64,000 nucleotides of DNA from Rathayibacter sp. VKM Ac-2759 (GTDB taxonomy: Bacteria; Actinomycetota; Actinomycetes; Actinomycetales; Microbacteriaceae): positions 744,001 to 808,000 of the forward strand of contig NZ_CP047176.1 in assembly GCF_009834225.1 (NCBI RefSeq), written 5' to 3'. Made by a program: the position numbers and the translations under genes. Positions within the stretch are counted from its first letter, which is position 1. Every line of letters begins with the position of its first letter. Positions 1-8,168 of this stretch are shown here, piece by piece. Under the pieces are notes generated by a model that worked only from the letters and a program-made list of their open reading frames with translations, did no database searches and was not told where the DNA came from.

Positions 1-1
1 G

Positions 2-2488
2 CGTGACGACGAGCGCTTCACCGGCTTCACCCTGACGCACCTGGCGAGCGTCGCAGGTCTCTGGAACGGCGTGACCGACGGCAGCGTCGAGCTGATGAGC
101 CGCGAGAGCGACGGCGGCGACTCCGTCTGGATCTCGCGCGTGTTCCTCAACGCGGTGCTGACGGAGTCGCTCGGCCGCCGCGTCGCCGCCGGCGTCCTCG
201 AGAACGCGGCCCGCCCCGACTCCCTGCTGATCGATCCCAGTGTCAGCCCGCCGCCTCCCGGCACCGCCTTCATCGAGGACGGCCAGATCGCCGGCTACGT
301 CGACGGCATGGTCGAGGGCGCCCTGCGCCTCGACGGCGGAGCGCTCACCTACGACTCCGCGGGCGCGCTCGACGTGCCGGAGCCCGCGCGGATCGGCTTC
401 TTCGCGCAGATCGGCCGCTTCTTCGCCTTCTCGGCCGGCAAGCTCGTGCAGATGCCGCGCTGGAGCGCCCGCTGGCTCTCCTCCAGCGCCAACCGCTCGA
501 TGACCCGCGCGCTGCACACCGACGAGGGCTCGGCCGTGGTCGGCTCGTCGCTCGACGAGGTGCTCGACGTGCGCGACCGATTGCTGCTCGCCGACCTCGA
601 GCGCCTCCACGACGACGAGGGCCGCGCCCGCGTCGAGGCCGGAGCTCCCGCCGCGATGGCGCACGTGCGCACGACCCCCGGTCTGTGGGCCGGACTCCGC
701 GAGCTGGTCTTCGGCGCCCTCGACGGCAGCGCCGACCTGCGCGACGCGGGCTTCGTGCCCGTCGAGGGCGCGGTGCCCGTGTTCGGCCGCGTGGGCGACG
801 TGCTCGCGCTGCCCGACGGGCCGTGGGAGGCGAGCGGTCACGACGTGCCGCCGGGGTTCCCTGCGCGGGTGGACTGGTACGCGCTGGCGCTGTCGGATCC
901 GCGTGCGCAGCTGCAGAACTGGGTGACGGCGTCGGAGGCGTCGGTCGCTGCCGACGTGCCCGTCGTCGAGCCGGTGGCCGTGGAGGCCGACACGGTCGAC
1001 CCGCCCGCTCAGGAGTCGCCGGTCGAGGCGGACGCCGAGCCCGGCGTGGTGCGCATCGAGGTCCCCGCCGAGGAGCCCGTCGTGGAGCCCGTCTCGCCCG
1101 TCGTCGACCCCGAGGCCCGCCGCTCCGGTCGCCTTCAGGCCCTCGCCGAGTACGACCTCTGGGCCGGCGCGCAGAGCTCGTCGTTCGTCTGGCGCTTCCT
1201 CGACCGGATCGCCGGCGAGCGTCGCCGCGCCGAGGACGAGGTCTCGTACCTGGTCGGCGAGATCGACGCGATCCGCCCCCAGCGCGCGGGCGAGCTGCTG
1301 TCGCTGCGCCGCGACTTCCACCGCTCGATGCTCGTCGGCTGGATCACCGTCGTCGCCCTGGCGCTCGCCGTCGGCGTCGGCATCTGGTTCGTCAACGACT
1401 ACGCGACCCGCAGCGACTCCTTCGATCCGCGCATCCTGACCTCGGTGCTCTCGTGGGCGCTCGTGGGTCTCGGCGGTGCCGCACTGCTCATCACCCTCGT
1501 CTCGCTCGTGAGGTACCACGCCGGCTGGTCGCGCTTCGAGCGCCGCATCGAGGTCGAGCGCACCCGCCTCGCCCACTACGGAGCGAGCGCCCGCCGTGCC
1601 CGCGAGGAGGCCGCGCGCCTGCGCTCGGTGCACCGGCAGGCCGTCGACTGGCTGGTGCTGCTCTCGAAGGCGATCCACCGGCCGTGGCACGTGCCTCCCG
1701 TGTGGACCCAGCACGAGACCTTCGACGTCGAGCGCGGCCACATGCCCTTCGCCGTGCGCCTCGCCACCGTCAGCGGCGAGGAGACCGCCGCCGTCGCCCG
1801 AATGCGCGCCGCGATGACCTCCAAGCTCGTGAGGCGAGGATGGCGCCACGAGGCCTTCGAGTCGCTCGTGCAGGAGATGGCCGCCGACTACGGAGCCGGT
1901 CAGGGCTTCGGGCTCTCCGCCCTCGACGAGGACCTCCCGCACTCGTCGAACCACACCCGCCGGATGCTGCTGCGCGCGTTGGACGACGAGTCCCTGCTGA
2001 CGCGGATCGCCGCCCCGCGCCTGGCCGACATCGTCGCCTCCGTCCAGCGCGACGAAGAGTCGATCGCCCGCCCGCGCGTGCGCCCGATGGGGGTGAATCC
2101 TCTGAACGCCCTGCGCCGCCCCGAGGACTACGAGGGCATCGAGCTCGACCTCCCGTGGGACGACTTCCTGCTCGAGTCGCTCACCCGCGCCGACCCGATG
2201 ACCCCGGTGAGCGCCACGGTGCTGACCGAGCTGCAGGTGGGGGAGCGGTACCACGAGCGCGTGACGAGCTTCCTCGTGGCGCCGTCGCGTCTGCAGGAGC
2301 GGCTGCGCTTCGACCCGGCCGCGCCGATCCATGTGGTGCCGTACGAGGGGGCGACGGGTGCACCGGTCGATCTGGTGTGGCGCGTCGATGTCGTCGGCCC
2401 GGTGCCGCGCGCGGCGATCCGGCTGTGGGACGGGGCGCGCTCGGTCTCGGAGCCTGTGGTCGCACCCGAAGGCGATTCGGGGGTCTAG
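2..2488 (+). CDS. Large two-helix membrane protein, 5' partial
   Basis: The frame is open from the left edge of the window, and the codons before the first possible start (GTG at 71) read as ordinary coding sequence, so the true start lies upstream. About 828 residues are visible. Counted from the GTG, a globular region of ~290 residues is followed by an acidic Val/Pro/Glu linker (about 290-350), a short helical stretch, two transmembrane helices (about 420-445 and 458-482), a charged Arg/Glu-rich helical segment (about 490-530) and a ~270-residue C-terminal domain. I do not recognise the family and see no catalytic motif. It ends 2 nt before the start of the DUF1524 nuclease gene, so the two are probably co-transcribed. 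The large soluble parts flanking one membrane hairpin suggest a scaffold or secretion-linked role, but that is inference only. Confidence 0.8.
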   Translation, partial: RDDERFTGFTLTHLASVAGLWNGVTDGSVELMSRESDGGDSVWISRVFLNAVLTESLGRRVAAGVLENAARPDSLLIDPSVSPPPPGTAFIEDGQIAGYVDGMVEGALRLDGGALTYDSAGALDVPEPARIGFFAQIGRFFAFSAGKLVQMPRWSARWLSSSANRSMTRALHTDEGSAVVGSSLDEVLDVRDRLLLADLERLHDDEGRARVEAGAPAAMAHVRTTPGLWAGLRELVFGALDGSADLRDAGFVPVEGAVPVFGRVGDVLALPDGPWEASGHDVPPGFPARVDWYALALSDPRAQLQNWVTASEASVAADVPVVEPVAVEADTVDPPAQESPVEADAEPGVVRIEVPAEEPVVEPVSPVVDPEARRSGRLQALAEYDLWAGAQSSSFVWRFLDRIAGERRRAEDEVSYLVGEIDAIRPQRAGELLSLRRDFHRSMLVGWITVVALALAVGVGIWFVNDYATRSDSFDPRILTSVLSWALVGLGGAALLITLVSLVRYHAGWSRFERRIEVERTRLAHYGASARRAREEAARLRSVHRQAVDWLVLLSKAIHRPWHVPPVWTQHETFDVERGHMPFAVRLATVSGEETAAVARMRAAMTSKLVRRGWRHEAFESLVQEMAADYGAGQGFGLSALDEDLPHSSNHTRRMLLRALDDESLLTRIAAPRLADIVASVQRDEESIARPRVRPMGVNPLNALRRPEDYEGIELDLPWDDFLLESLTRADPMTPVSATVLTELQVGERYHERVTSFLVAPSRLQERLRFDPAAPIHVVPYEGATGAPVDLVWRVDVVGPVPRAAIRLWDGARSVSEPVVAPEGDSGV

Positions 2489-2490
2489 CG

Positions 2491-3321
2491 GTGGGAGCGC
2501 CTCCGCCGCCTCGCCCGGGAGCGTCGCGGCAGGTGGCGCCTCCGCTGCTCCCGGCGCGCGTCGTTCGCCGCCGGGCGCCCTGGTGGGCGTTCGTCGTCGC
2601 TGCGGTGGCCGCTGCAGCCGTCGCCTTCGCCGTGGTCGGAGTGGGCGAGACGGTCGGCGCGCCGGTCGCGACGGAGACGTCTTCGCCGGTCACGTCGGCT
2701 CCATCGATGTCGCCCGCTGCGTCTCCGACGGTTCCTGCTGCCGCAGATCCTGCGTCCGCCGCTCTCGCCGCTCTCGCCGCCCTGCCGTCCGACGATGGAC
2801 GTGCCGACATCCCCTACGACCGCGACCTCTTCGGCGAATCGTGGAAGGACGTCGACCGCAACGGCTGCGACACTCGCAACGACATCCTCGGCCGCGACCT
2901 CCTCGACCCCGTCTTCAAGCCCGGCACCCGCGACTGCAAGGTCCTCTCCGGCACCCTTATCGACCCCTACGACGGCACAGCGGTGTCGTTCGTCTCCGGC
3001 TCCGACACCTCCCGCCTCGTGCAGATCGACCACGTCGTCGCCCTCGGCTGGGCCTGGCAGCACGGCGCCTGGGCCTGGACCGACGAGCAGCGCCTCGCCT
3101 TCGCGAACGACCCGGCGAACCTCGTCGCGGCCTCGGAGGCGACGAACCAGTCGAAGAGCGACGCGGGGCCGGGGGAGTGGCTGCCGCCCGCGGCGGAGCT
3201 GCGGTGCGGGTACGTCGAGCAGTTCGTGGGGGTGGTGAGCGGTTACGGGCTCGGTATCGGAGCGGAGGATCGCGCGGCGGCGGAGACGGCCCTTACTCAG
3301 TGCGCGGGACAACCCCAGTGA
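2491..3321 (+). CDS. Membrane-anchored/exported HNH nuclease, DUF1524 (GmrSD C-terminal) family
   Basis: 276 residues from a GTG placed 2 nt after the previous stop; this start removes a long spurious upstream extension of the same frame. Residues 1-28 are Pro/Arg-rich and cytoplasmic, 29-50 form one hydrophobic helix, and 51-95 are a Ser/Thr/Pro/Ala linker, so the catalytic domain is probably outside the membrane. The domain shows the family signature: DRNGCDTRNDIL (122-133) and QIDHVVAL (178-185), where His181 is the predicted general base, followed by the Asn-rich segment NLVAASEATNQSK. Related actinobacterial proteins are secreted non-specific nucleases. The tight link to the preceding membrane protein could mean shared export or anchoring. 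Function beyond the nuclease fold is inferred. Confidence 0.88.
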   Translation: MGAPPPPRPGASRQVAPPLLPARVVRRRAPWWAFVVAAVAAAAVAFAVVGVGETVGAPVATETSSPVTSAPSMSPAASPTVPAAADPASAALAALAALPSDDGRADIPYDRDLFGESWKDVDRNGCDTRNDILGRDLLDPVFKPGTRDCKVLSGTLIDPYDGTAVSFVSGSDTSRLVQIDHVVALGWAWQHGAWAWTDEQRLAFANDPANLVAASEATNQSKSDAGPGEWLPPAAELRCGYVEQFVGVVSGYGLGIGAEDRAAAETALTQCAGQPQ

Positions 3322-3435
3322 ATATCGCGGAAAGTCCTTTGCTCCATCCGGCCAATTGACCGGAAGTGAGCAATCTTCTCGCTAACACGAACGATTCTCG
3401 GCGCTGGTAGTACGAGCCATTTCTAGCCTCGAGAA

Positions 3436-4521
3436 ATGCCTCCCCTGACGCCAGCCGATCTTTCACTCGAACTCGGCGTGTCACAGCGCCGCATCCGAAG
3501 TGTTCTCCGCGCCGTCTATGGCGTCCTGCCCGCGCAGGAGACTCGATGGGAGTTGACGGACGAGCAGGCGCAGACCGTCCGCGATCGCCTGCTTCGGCGC
3601 GACACGAGAGACCAACGTTTCACTCTCGAGGTCGGCGATCAAGTCTTCCGCCGCTCGATCCATGCGGCTTACGGCGGGCAGCAACAGCAGGGAATCGTCA
3701 CCCCCCGCTCTCTTCCAGAGATCTTTATCTTTACGGATCCTGCGAAGGGCGCGCGATACGGCTACGACCGCTACGAGGGTCTTCGCGAGGACGGTTCGTA
3801 CTCGTACACCGGCGAGGGGCAGGTGGGAGACCAGGTCTTCCTCCGGGGTAACCGGGCACTGCGCGATGCCGCTCTCGACGGTCGTCTCATCCGTCTCTTC
3901 ACGGTTCAGGGGACCAGGGTCACTTATGTCGGCGCCTTCACCACCGGAACGCCGACCTATCGGTTCGAGGAGATTCCGGACACCGAGGGAACCCTTCGCC
4001 GCGGCATCATCTTCACCCTCGTCCCTATTGCCGCCGACGTTGAGCGCCTCCCCACCTACGGCGGACAGCGGGTTGCCGAGGCTGCTCTGACGGAATGGTC
4101 GCCGCCTGAGTACTCCGATGTCGTCGTGGCCGGGGTAGACCTGAGTCCGGTCGACGAGCGAGTCGTCTCGAGAGTGGAGTTCGAGCTCCAGGCCGCCTTC
4201 GGTCTCTGGCTCACAGAGAACGGAACGCCGCCGAGTCGTCTGACTCTTCCCGCAGGAGCGTCACGAGTGGAGCCCGACCTCTACGTCCGCTCCAGTGGGT
4301 GGATTGTGGAGGCCAAGAAGTCGACCGCCCGCGCATACGTTCGAACGGCCATCGGCCAAGTGCTCGACTACGCGCACTTAGCGAACCGCGAGGGCCTGGC
4401 TGCAGTCCCGGTGATTCTGCTTCCAGGACGACCCGAGGAGGATCTTCTGCAGCTGATTGCACGCCTCTCGATCATCGCTGCGATCCGGACGGACGACGGC
4501 TTCGATCTCATCGACCCTTAG
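3436..4521 (+). CDS. Predicted modification-dependent restriction endonuclease (SRA-like + PD-(D/E)XK)
   Basis: 361 residues from ATG. The N-terminus (about 1-55) looks like a small helical DNA-binding segment. Residues about 76-160 carry the signature of the SRA-like domain of McrA/ScoMcrA-type enzymes: YGGQQQQGI (79-87), YGYDRYEG (108-115), YTGEGQVGDQVF (124-135) and a GN.A motif near 138-141. The C-terminus has a PD-(D/E)XK core: acidic helix VEFELQ (247-252), Asp281 in VEPDLY, VEAKK (291-295) giving E-x-K, and Gln308 in GQVLDYA. Together this reads as a stand-alone type IV enzyme that senses modified bases and cleaves. Many relatives of the sensor domain instead carry an HNH nuclease. No methylase or partner subunit is adjacent. 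Its base composition is visibly less GC-extreme than its neighbours, suggesting transfer. It is convergent with the Nudix gene (4-nt overlap). The substrate modification is unknown. Confidence 0.72.
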   Translation: MPPLTPADLSLELGVSQRRIRSVLRAVYGVLPAQETRWELTDEQAQTVRDRLLRRDTRDQRFTLEVGDQVFRRSIHAAYGGQQQQGIVTPRSLPEIFIFTDPAKGARYGYDRYEGLREDGSYSYTGEGQVGDQVFLRGNRALRDAALDGRLIRLFTVQGTRVTYVGAFTTGTPTYRFEEIPDTEGTLRRGIIFTLVPIAADVERLPTYGGQRVAEAALTEWSPPEYSDVVVAGVDLSPVDERVVSRVEFELQAAFGLWLTENGTPPSRLTLPAGASRVEPDLYVRSSGWIVEAKKSTARAYVRTAIGQVLDYAHLANREGLAAVPVILLPGRPEEDLLQLIARLSIIAAIRTDDGFDLIDP

Positions 4522-4910
4522 GCGTCACGGTGGAGCAAGTGAACGGCGGGAAGGTCCGGTGTGGCCCAGGTCACTGTCACGAGCTCGGAGGGCAGCAGCC
4601 ACCTGAGCTCATCGTGATCAGTGCTCGAGGTCGGTCTTTCCTTGGCCAAGACAGCGGAGTAGCAGTGCAGGCGAATAAGGGCTGAGGGCGTCATCGTCGT
4701 GTCGACCGTGACGAGGTCGCCCACCACGATCTGCACGCCCAGCTCCTCACGAATTTCTCTCTCGAGAGCCTGCTGGGGAGTCTCTCCCGTCTCGATCTTG
4801 CCGCCGGGGAACTCCCAGAACCCGGCGGACGCCTTACCCTCGCGTCGGCGGCAGGCGAGCACGTCATCGCCATCCGTGATGATGGCGGCGACGACGTCGA
4901 GAGGCTTCAC
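4518..4910 (-). CDS. Nudix hydrolase, MutT/8-oxo-dGTPase-like
   Basis: 130 residues from a GTG at 4910; a longer reading reaches back to 5006 but would run into the DUF3140 gene, and AGG lies about 12 nt before the GTG. The Nudix box is complete: Gly37, Glu43, Arg51-Glu52, Glu55-Glu56 and Gly58 in GGKIETGETPQQALEREIRE. The sequence before it, ending FWEFPGGK, is typical of MutT/CTP pyrophosphohydrolase proteins that hydrolyse oxidised nucleotides such as 8-oxo-dGTP. It is cytoplasmic, with Mg2+ bound by the box glutamates. It faces the restriction enzyme gene tail to tail. Assignment to MutT rather than another small-NTP Nudix group is by similarity of this N-terminal region only. Confidence 0.85.
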   Translation of the reverse strand: MKPLDVVAAIITDGDDVLACRRREGKASAGFWEFPGGKIETGETPQQALEREIREELGVQIVVGDLVTVDTTMTPSALIRLHCYSAVLAKERPTSSTDHDELRWLLPSELVTVTWATPDLPAVHLLHRDA

Positions 4911-4957
4911 CTGATGATCTTGCCTGCTCAGCGACGACTCCGACGCGCTCCTGCGCC

Positions 4958-5299
4958 TCACTTCCTCAGCGGGTCGTTCCCCCAGTTCATCAGCGAGTAC
5001 CGCCACTTCGTCTCGGTCACGTCGCCCGACGGCCGCTGCTTCGAGTGCCGCGCGACGTACGCCGTGACCTTCTTCATGTGCGCGTAGTCGTCATCGGTGA
5101 GGTCGGCCTGCTTGGTGCCGAGGATCTCGATGATGCGGCGGCCGCTGTGGTGGCCGGTCGACTCGCCTCCGCTTGCAGGCTTTTGCCCCACCTCCTTCGA
5201 CTCGTCCTTCTCCAGCCAGTCCTCGAGCTGCTTCGCGGTCATGTTCACGGCGTCGTGGAACTCGTCGCGGATCGTGCGCTTCTCGTCGTCTGAGGTCAT
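4958..5299 (-). CDS. DUF3140 family protein
   Basis: 113 residues. The core motifs VNMTAKQLEDWL, ESTGHHSGRRIIEIL and DLTDDDYAHMKKV, and the ending WRYSLMNWGNDPLRK, match DUF3140, a small cytoplasmic family common in actinobacteria. Its role is unknown; members are sometimes discussed as possible DNA-binding proteins, which is not shown here. It has no membrane segment and many charged residues. It is transcribed divergently from the small membrane protein at 5452, with about 150 nt between them that must hold both promoters. Confidence 0.85.
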   Translation of the reverse strand: MTSDDEKRTIRDEFHDAVNMTAKQLEDWLEKDESKEVGQKPASGGESTGHHSGRRIIEILGTKQADLTDDDYAHMKKVTAYVARHSKQRPSGDVTETKWRYSLMNWGNDPLRK

Positions 5300-5451
5300 C
5301 GTGTCCTGCTCTGCTCACGCCCCCGGGATGGGGTACGCATCTACCCGAGCGCCCTGTCGCCGAGAGGTCAAGCCCCATGCCCTCGCGCACCCGCCGACGT
5401 AGCGTCGAAGGCGTCCGCACTCGCGTGACCACCAGCAGAGAAGAGGCAGTC

Positions 5452-6006
5452 ATGCCCTCACGCAACACGCTCGTCCGCAGCCTCCACGACCTCGGTGCCG
5501 CCGCCTGGTTCGGAGGCTCCCTCATGGGCGCCGTCGGCCTCAACGGCGCCGCGTCCACCTCCTCCGACCCGGCGGAGCGCCTCCGCCTCGCCGCGAACGG
5601 CTGGGCCCGCTGGACTCCGGTGCAGCTCGCCGCGATCGCCGCGCACGGAGTCGGGGGCATCGGCCTCATCCTCGGCAACAAGACCCGCCTCGCCAACCAG
5701 CAGGAGAGCCGTACGAACACGATCGTCAAGACCGTCGTGACCGGCCTCGCCGGCGCCGCCTCGGTGACCGCCGCGATCGCCGGCGCGACTCAGGCGAAGC
5801 ACGCCGACGAGGGCGCCGAGGGCGTCACGGAGGCGTCGTCGAGCAACTCGCCCGAGCTGACCACCGCGCTGCGCGTGCAGAAGGTGACGCAGTGGGCGAT
5901 CCCCGTCCTGACCGCCGTCATCATCATCCTCGGCGCGCAGCAGGGCGAGCAGCAGCGCCCGGTGAAGGGCCTGTTCGAGACCACGGCGCGGATGTTCCGC
6001 AAGTAG
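5452..6006 (+). CDS. Small multi-helix membrane protein, unknown function
   Basis: 184 residues from an ATG preceded by a purine-rich site (GAAGAGGC). Hydrophobic stretches lie at about 12-30 (start of a Gly/Ala-rich helix), 55-75, 90-112 and 145-165, separated by a hydrophilic Glu/Ser loop (about 118-140). The N-terminus LVRSLHDLGAAAWFGGSLMG resembles a conserved family of actinobacterial four-helix proteins annotated only as hypothetical. No active-site motif is evident. It is followed within 4 nt by a strong hairpin that also serves the convergent gene at 6076. Confidence 0.75.
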   Translation: MPSRNTLVRSLHDLGAAAWFGGSLMGAVGLNGAASTSSDPAERLRLAANGWARWTPVQLAAIAAHGVGGIGLILGNKTRLANQQESRTNTIVKTVVTGLAGAASVTAAIAGATQAKHADEGAEGVTEASSSNSPELTTALRVQKVTQWAIPVLTAVIIILGAQQGEQQRPVKGLFETTARMFRK

Positions 6007-6009
6007 GCA

Positions 6010-6055
6010 CTGGAGCGGGGTCGAGGGCTTCTCCTCGACCTCACGGGCGCTCCAG
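6010..6055. terminator. Bidirectional hairpin terminator
   Basis: Outer arms CTGGAGCG / CGCTCCAG enclose a perfect inner inverted repeat GGTCGAGG / CCTCGACC with a 6-nt loop. It lies between two convergent genes (ending at 6006 and 6076). There is no T-run, as is usual in this GC-rich DNA. Confidence 0.65.
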
Positions 6056-6075
6056 AGTGGCGACAAGCGGTTCGG

Positions 6076-6552
6076 TCAGATGGCGTCGGAGCCGGGCGCG
6101 ATGAACTCCACGCGGTTTCGGGGCGCGTCGGATATCGCGCGGGCCTCGGCCTCGATCGCGATGCGGAGGTCATCGGCCGCGATCCAGTACTCCGCCGGGT
6201 CGGACTCGATGGTCTCGAGGTACCGATTGCACGCCTTGTACATCGCTCGGAGCGGCAGGCGAGCGGGCGAGGTCGCGCGCAGAGACCGCATCGTCGTTCT
6301 CACCTCGTTCCGGACGCTCAGCACCGAAGCCCGCATGCGGTCGAAACCAGATCCTTCGGAGGTGTCCGGAGAGTCGATCCGAATCCGGCGCGGGACGAGG
6401 AACACGCGTCGGCGGCCGAGGTCGAGCATGAGGAGGTCGAGTGCGTTCCACTCGGCCTTCCTCTCGACCGCGGACTGATGTCTTGACTCGATGTACAGGG
6501 TCGCGCCGGCACCCACTACGGCTCCGATGATGGCGGCGAGCAGTTCATCCAT
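6076..6552 (-). CDS. Hypothetical protein with N-terminal membrane anchor
   Basis: 158 residues. A single hydrophobic helix at the N-terminus (LLAAIIGAVVGAGATLYI, about 4-21) is followed by a charged, mostly helical cytoplasmic part with many Arg and Glu. A Tyr/Trp patch (YLETIESDPAEYWIAADDL) lies near 118-136. This layout, one anchor and a helical soluble part, is common in small phage- or defence-related orphans, but I do not recognise a family. It lies 25 nt downstream of the broken nuclease-like gene, in the same direction, so the two may once have formed an operon. Confidence 0.6.
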   Translation of the reverse strand: MDELLAAIIGAVVGAGATLYIESRHQSAVERKAEWNALDLLMLDLGRRRVFLVPRRIRIDSPDTSEGSGFDRMRASVLSVRNEVRTTMRSLRATSPARLPLRAMYKACNRYLETIESDPAEYWIAADDLRIAIEAEARAISDAPRNRVEFIAPGSDAI

Positions 6553-6577
6553 CTCTGGAGGCTATCCGCCGCGACGA

Positions 6578-7123
6578 CTACTGCGCGGCGTCGACGACGG
6601 CTCGCCTGATCTCCGACCACGGCGTCGCGCCTCCGCTCAGAGCACGAACGGCGGTCAGACCTATCGAGTCGACGGCTGCGTCCTCAAGGGCACGGCGGGA
6701 GAGAACGTGGACCTCCCACTGCGACAAGTCGAGCGGCTCGTAGTCGCTGTGCTTCAGCGCCGTCTGAGCGCAGAAGACGTAGACGGCGGCATTCAGAGTG
6801 CGCGCGCCTCGTGGACCGGTCCGCAGACCGGAGAAGACCTGTCAGCTGTAGCCGGCTTGGGGCCAGGCCTGCAGAGGAGCCGTCGACTTGACTTCGATGG
6901 TGATGCCGTCGAATTCGAGGTCGTACGCCTCCCATTCGATGCGGCGGACGTCGTTCAGTCCTAGAGCTCGCGCGACCAGGAACTCGGCGAGATAGCCGCG
7001 GGTGTTGTTCATCGTCAGGTCGCTCATCGCGAAGCGCCAGAAGTCGAGGACGCGTGCGTCGAGACCGATGAACGGCTCGTCGCCGGTCAGTGGGTCGCGC
7101 TGGTCGGGCGGTGTGATCGCCAT
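6578..7123 (-). pseudogene. PD-(D/E)XK-like protein gene interrupted by an in-frame TGA
   Basis: The reading frame runs from ATG at 7123 to TAG at 6578, 181 codons, with one TGA (6842-6844) as codon 94. Both halves look coding. The first holds RGYLAEFLVARALGL, EWEAYDLEFDGITIEVKS and LQAWPQ: a restriction-endonuclease-like core with Glu47, Asp68, Glu77 and Lys79. After the stop the frame continues QVFSGLRTG, then LNAAVYVFCAQTALKHSDYE, then a C-terminal part ending WSEIRRAVVDAAQ, as in intact family members known from actinobacteria. CGA to TGA by a single C-to-T change would explain it. The intact N-terminal fragment of 93 residues keeps the catalytic residues. The alternatives are a sequencing error or a very recent loss of function. 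Confidence 0.75.
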
Positions 7124-7131
7124 ACTGCCCC

Positions 7132-7785
7132 CTACGGCGTCGCCGTGCAGAGCGCCGTCGCGAAGGCGCCCGTGCTCGTCTGCTCGGCGATGACGGTGCC
7201 GTCGAGGGTGATGCGGCACGTGATGTCGCCCTCGTCGTCGGCGCCGTTGGTCGCGGTGAGGGTGAAGGCCTGGAAGGCGGCACCGGTCTGCGCCTCCAGT
7301 TCCTCGGTGAAGGGGAGCGCGACGCCGGTCGCCTGCTCGACGCCGGGATCCGCGTCGTCGAAGGTCGCGTAGACGACGGTGGCGTCGGTGCCCGCGCCGG
7401 TGACCTCGTACACGAGCGGCACGGTCGGGCCGTCGGTGGCGTTCGCCTGGGCGGTCTGGATGGCGTTCGAGACGCCGGTCGCGAAGCCGGCGGTGTAGAC
7501 GATGGCGAGGACGACCGACAGGACCAGCGCGACCGCGTTCAGGATCACTCCGGCGATCGCCGTGCCGCGAGTGCGGTTCTTGAGGAACAGCGCGACGATG
7601 CCCAGCACGAGGCCGATGAAGGCGAGGAAGCCCGAGACGTAGTTGACGATCGGGATCACGGCGCCCACGAGGGCGAGGACGCCGATGATGAGTGAGGCGA
7701 GGCCGAGGCCGTTTCCCGTCTTGGCGGGAGCGGGGCCCGGACCGGGGCCGGACTCGGGGAACACGGCGGGGTTGTACTGGGTCAT
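7132..7785 (-). CDS. DUF4190 membrane protein with MmpS-like exported C-terminal domain
   Basis: 217 residues. A Gly/Pro-rich cytoplasmic start (1-25) is followed by three hydrophobic helices (about 27-48, 50-68 and 76-98). The middle loop LKNRTRGTAIAGVIL is typical of DUF4190 proteins. The C-terminal 100 residues read like the MmpS/transport-accessory beta domain: VYEVTGAGTDATVVYATFDD, then GVALPFTEELE and DITCRITLDGTVIAEQTSTG. This domain should lie outside the membrane. The stop is 8 nt from the ATG of the broken nuclease gene. A role in envelope function is likely, with no more specific assignment possible. Confidence 0.78.
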   Translation of the reverse strand: MTQYNPAVFPESGPGPGPAPAKTGNGLGLASLIIGVLALVGAVIPIVNYVSGFLAFIGLVLGIVALFLKNRTRGTAIAGVILNAVALVLSVVLAIVYTAGFATGVSNAIQTAQANATDGPTVPLVYEVTGAGTDATVVYATFDDADPGVEQATGVALPFTEELEAQTGAAFQAFTLTATNGADDEGDITCRITLDGTVIAEQTSTGAFATALCTATP

Positions 7786-7823
7786 GAGGCGATCATCCCA
7801 GCCGTGCGGGCCCCGCGCCGCGA

Positions 7824-7850
7824 TTGACGCCCCTATCTCTACATAGGTAG
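7824..7850 (+). promoter_or_regulatory. Putative promoter/PadR operator
   Basis: TTGACG at 7824-7829 resembles a -35 box. Two overlapping inverted repeats follow: CCTAT/ATAGG (7832-7847) and CTAC-ATAG-GTAG (7839-7850). They sit 10 nt before the padR ATG, which lacks a clear ribosome site, so autoregulation and a leaderless or near-leaderless transcript are plausible. Confidence 0.4.
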
Positions 7851-7859
7851 CCTCGCCGC

Positions 7860-8168
7860 ATGACTCCGCTCTCCCGCGTCACCGCCGCCACCGCGGACGT
7901 GCTGCGCACCCTCCTCGACTCCGACGGACCCACCTGGGGGATGCTCGTCATCAAGGCGACCGGCCGCCCGGCGGGCAGTGTCTACCCGATCCTCGAGCGG
8001 CTCGAGGGCGCCGGCTGGGTGACCTCGGCGTGGGAGAAGGACACCGAGCGCAGCGGACCGCGCCGGCGGCTCTACGAGCTCACCCGCGAGGGGGCGGAGG
8101 CGGCACCCGCCGCGATCGCGCGCGTCGCGGCCCCGAGCCGTCCCCTCACCGTGGAGGCCCGCGCATGA
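7860..8168 (+). CDS. PadR-family transcriptional regulator
   Basis: 102 residues. It is a compact winged helix: VLRTLLDSDGPTWGMLVIKATGRPAGSVYPILERLEGAGWV gives the recognition helix and the start of the wing (this stretch spans about residues 14-55), then GPRRRLYELTREG forms the wing. The C-terminal dimerisation domain of larger PadR proteins is absent, as in subfamily-2 PadR proteins. Its stop overlaps the ATG of the following membrane protein (ATGA), the usual arrangement of a PadR repressor with the membrane protein it controls. The likely operator is the pair of inverted repeats just upstream. Confidence 0.88.
   Translation: MTPLSRVTAATADVLRTLLDSDGPTWGMLVIKATGRPAGSVYPILERLEGAGWVTSAWEKDTERSGPRRRLYELTREGAEAAPAAIARVAAPSRPLTVEARA

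Noticed and set aside
6842..6844. Selenocysteine reading of the TGA in the nuclease-like gene
   Set aside because: Family members have no Cys/Sec there, no selenoprotein context or downstream bSECIS-like hairpin was seen, and CGA-to-TGA is a simple mutation.
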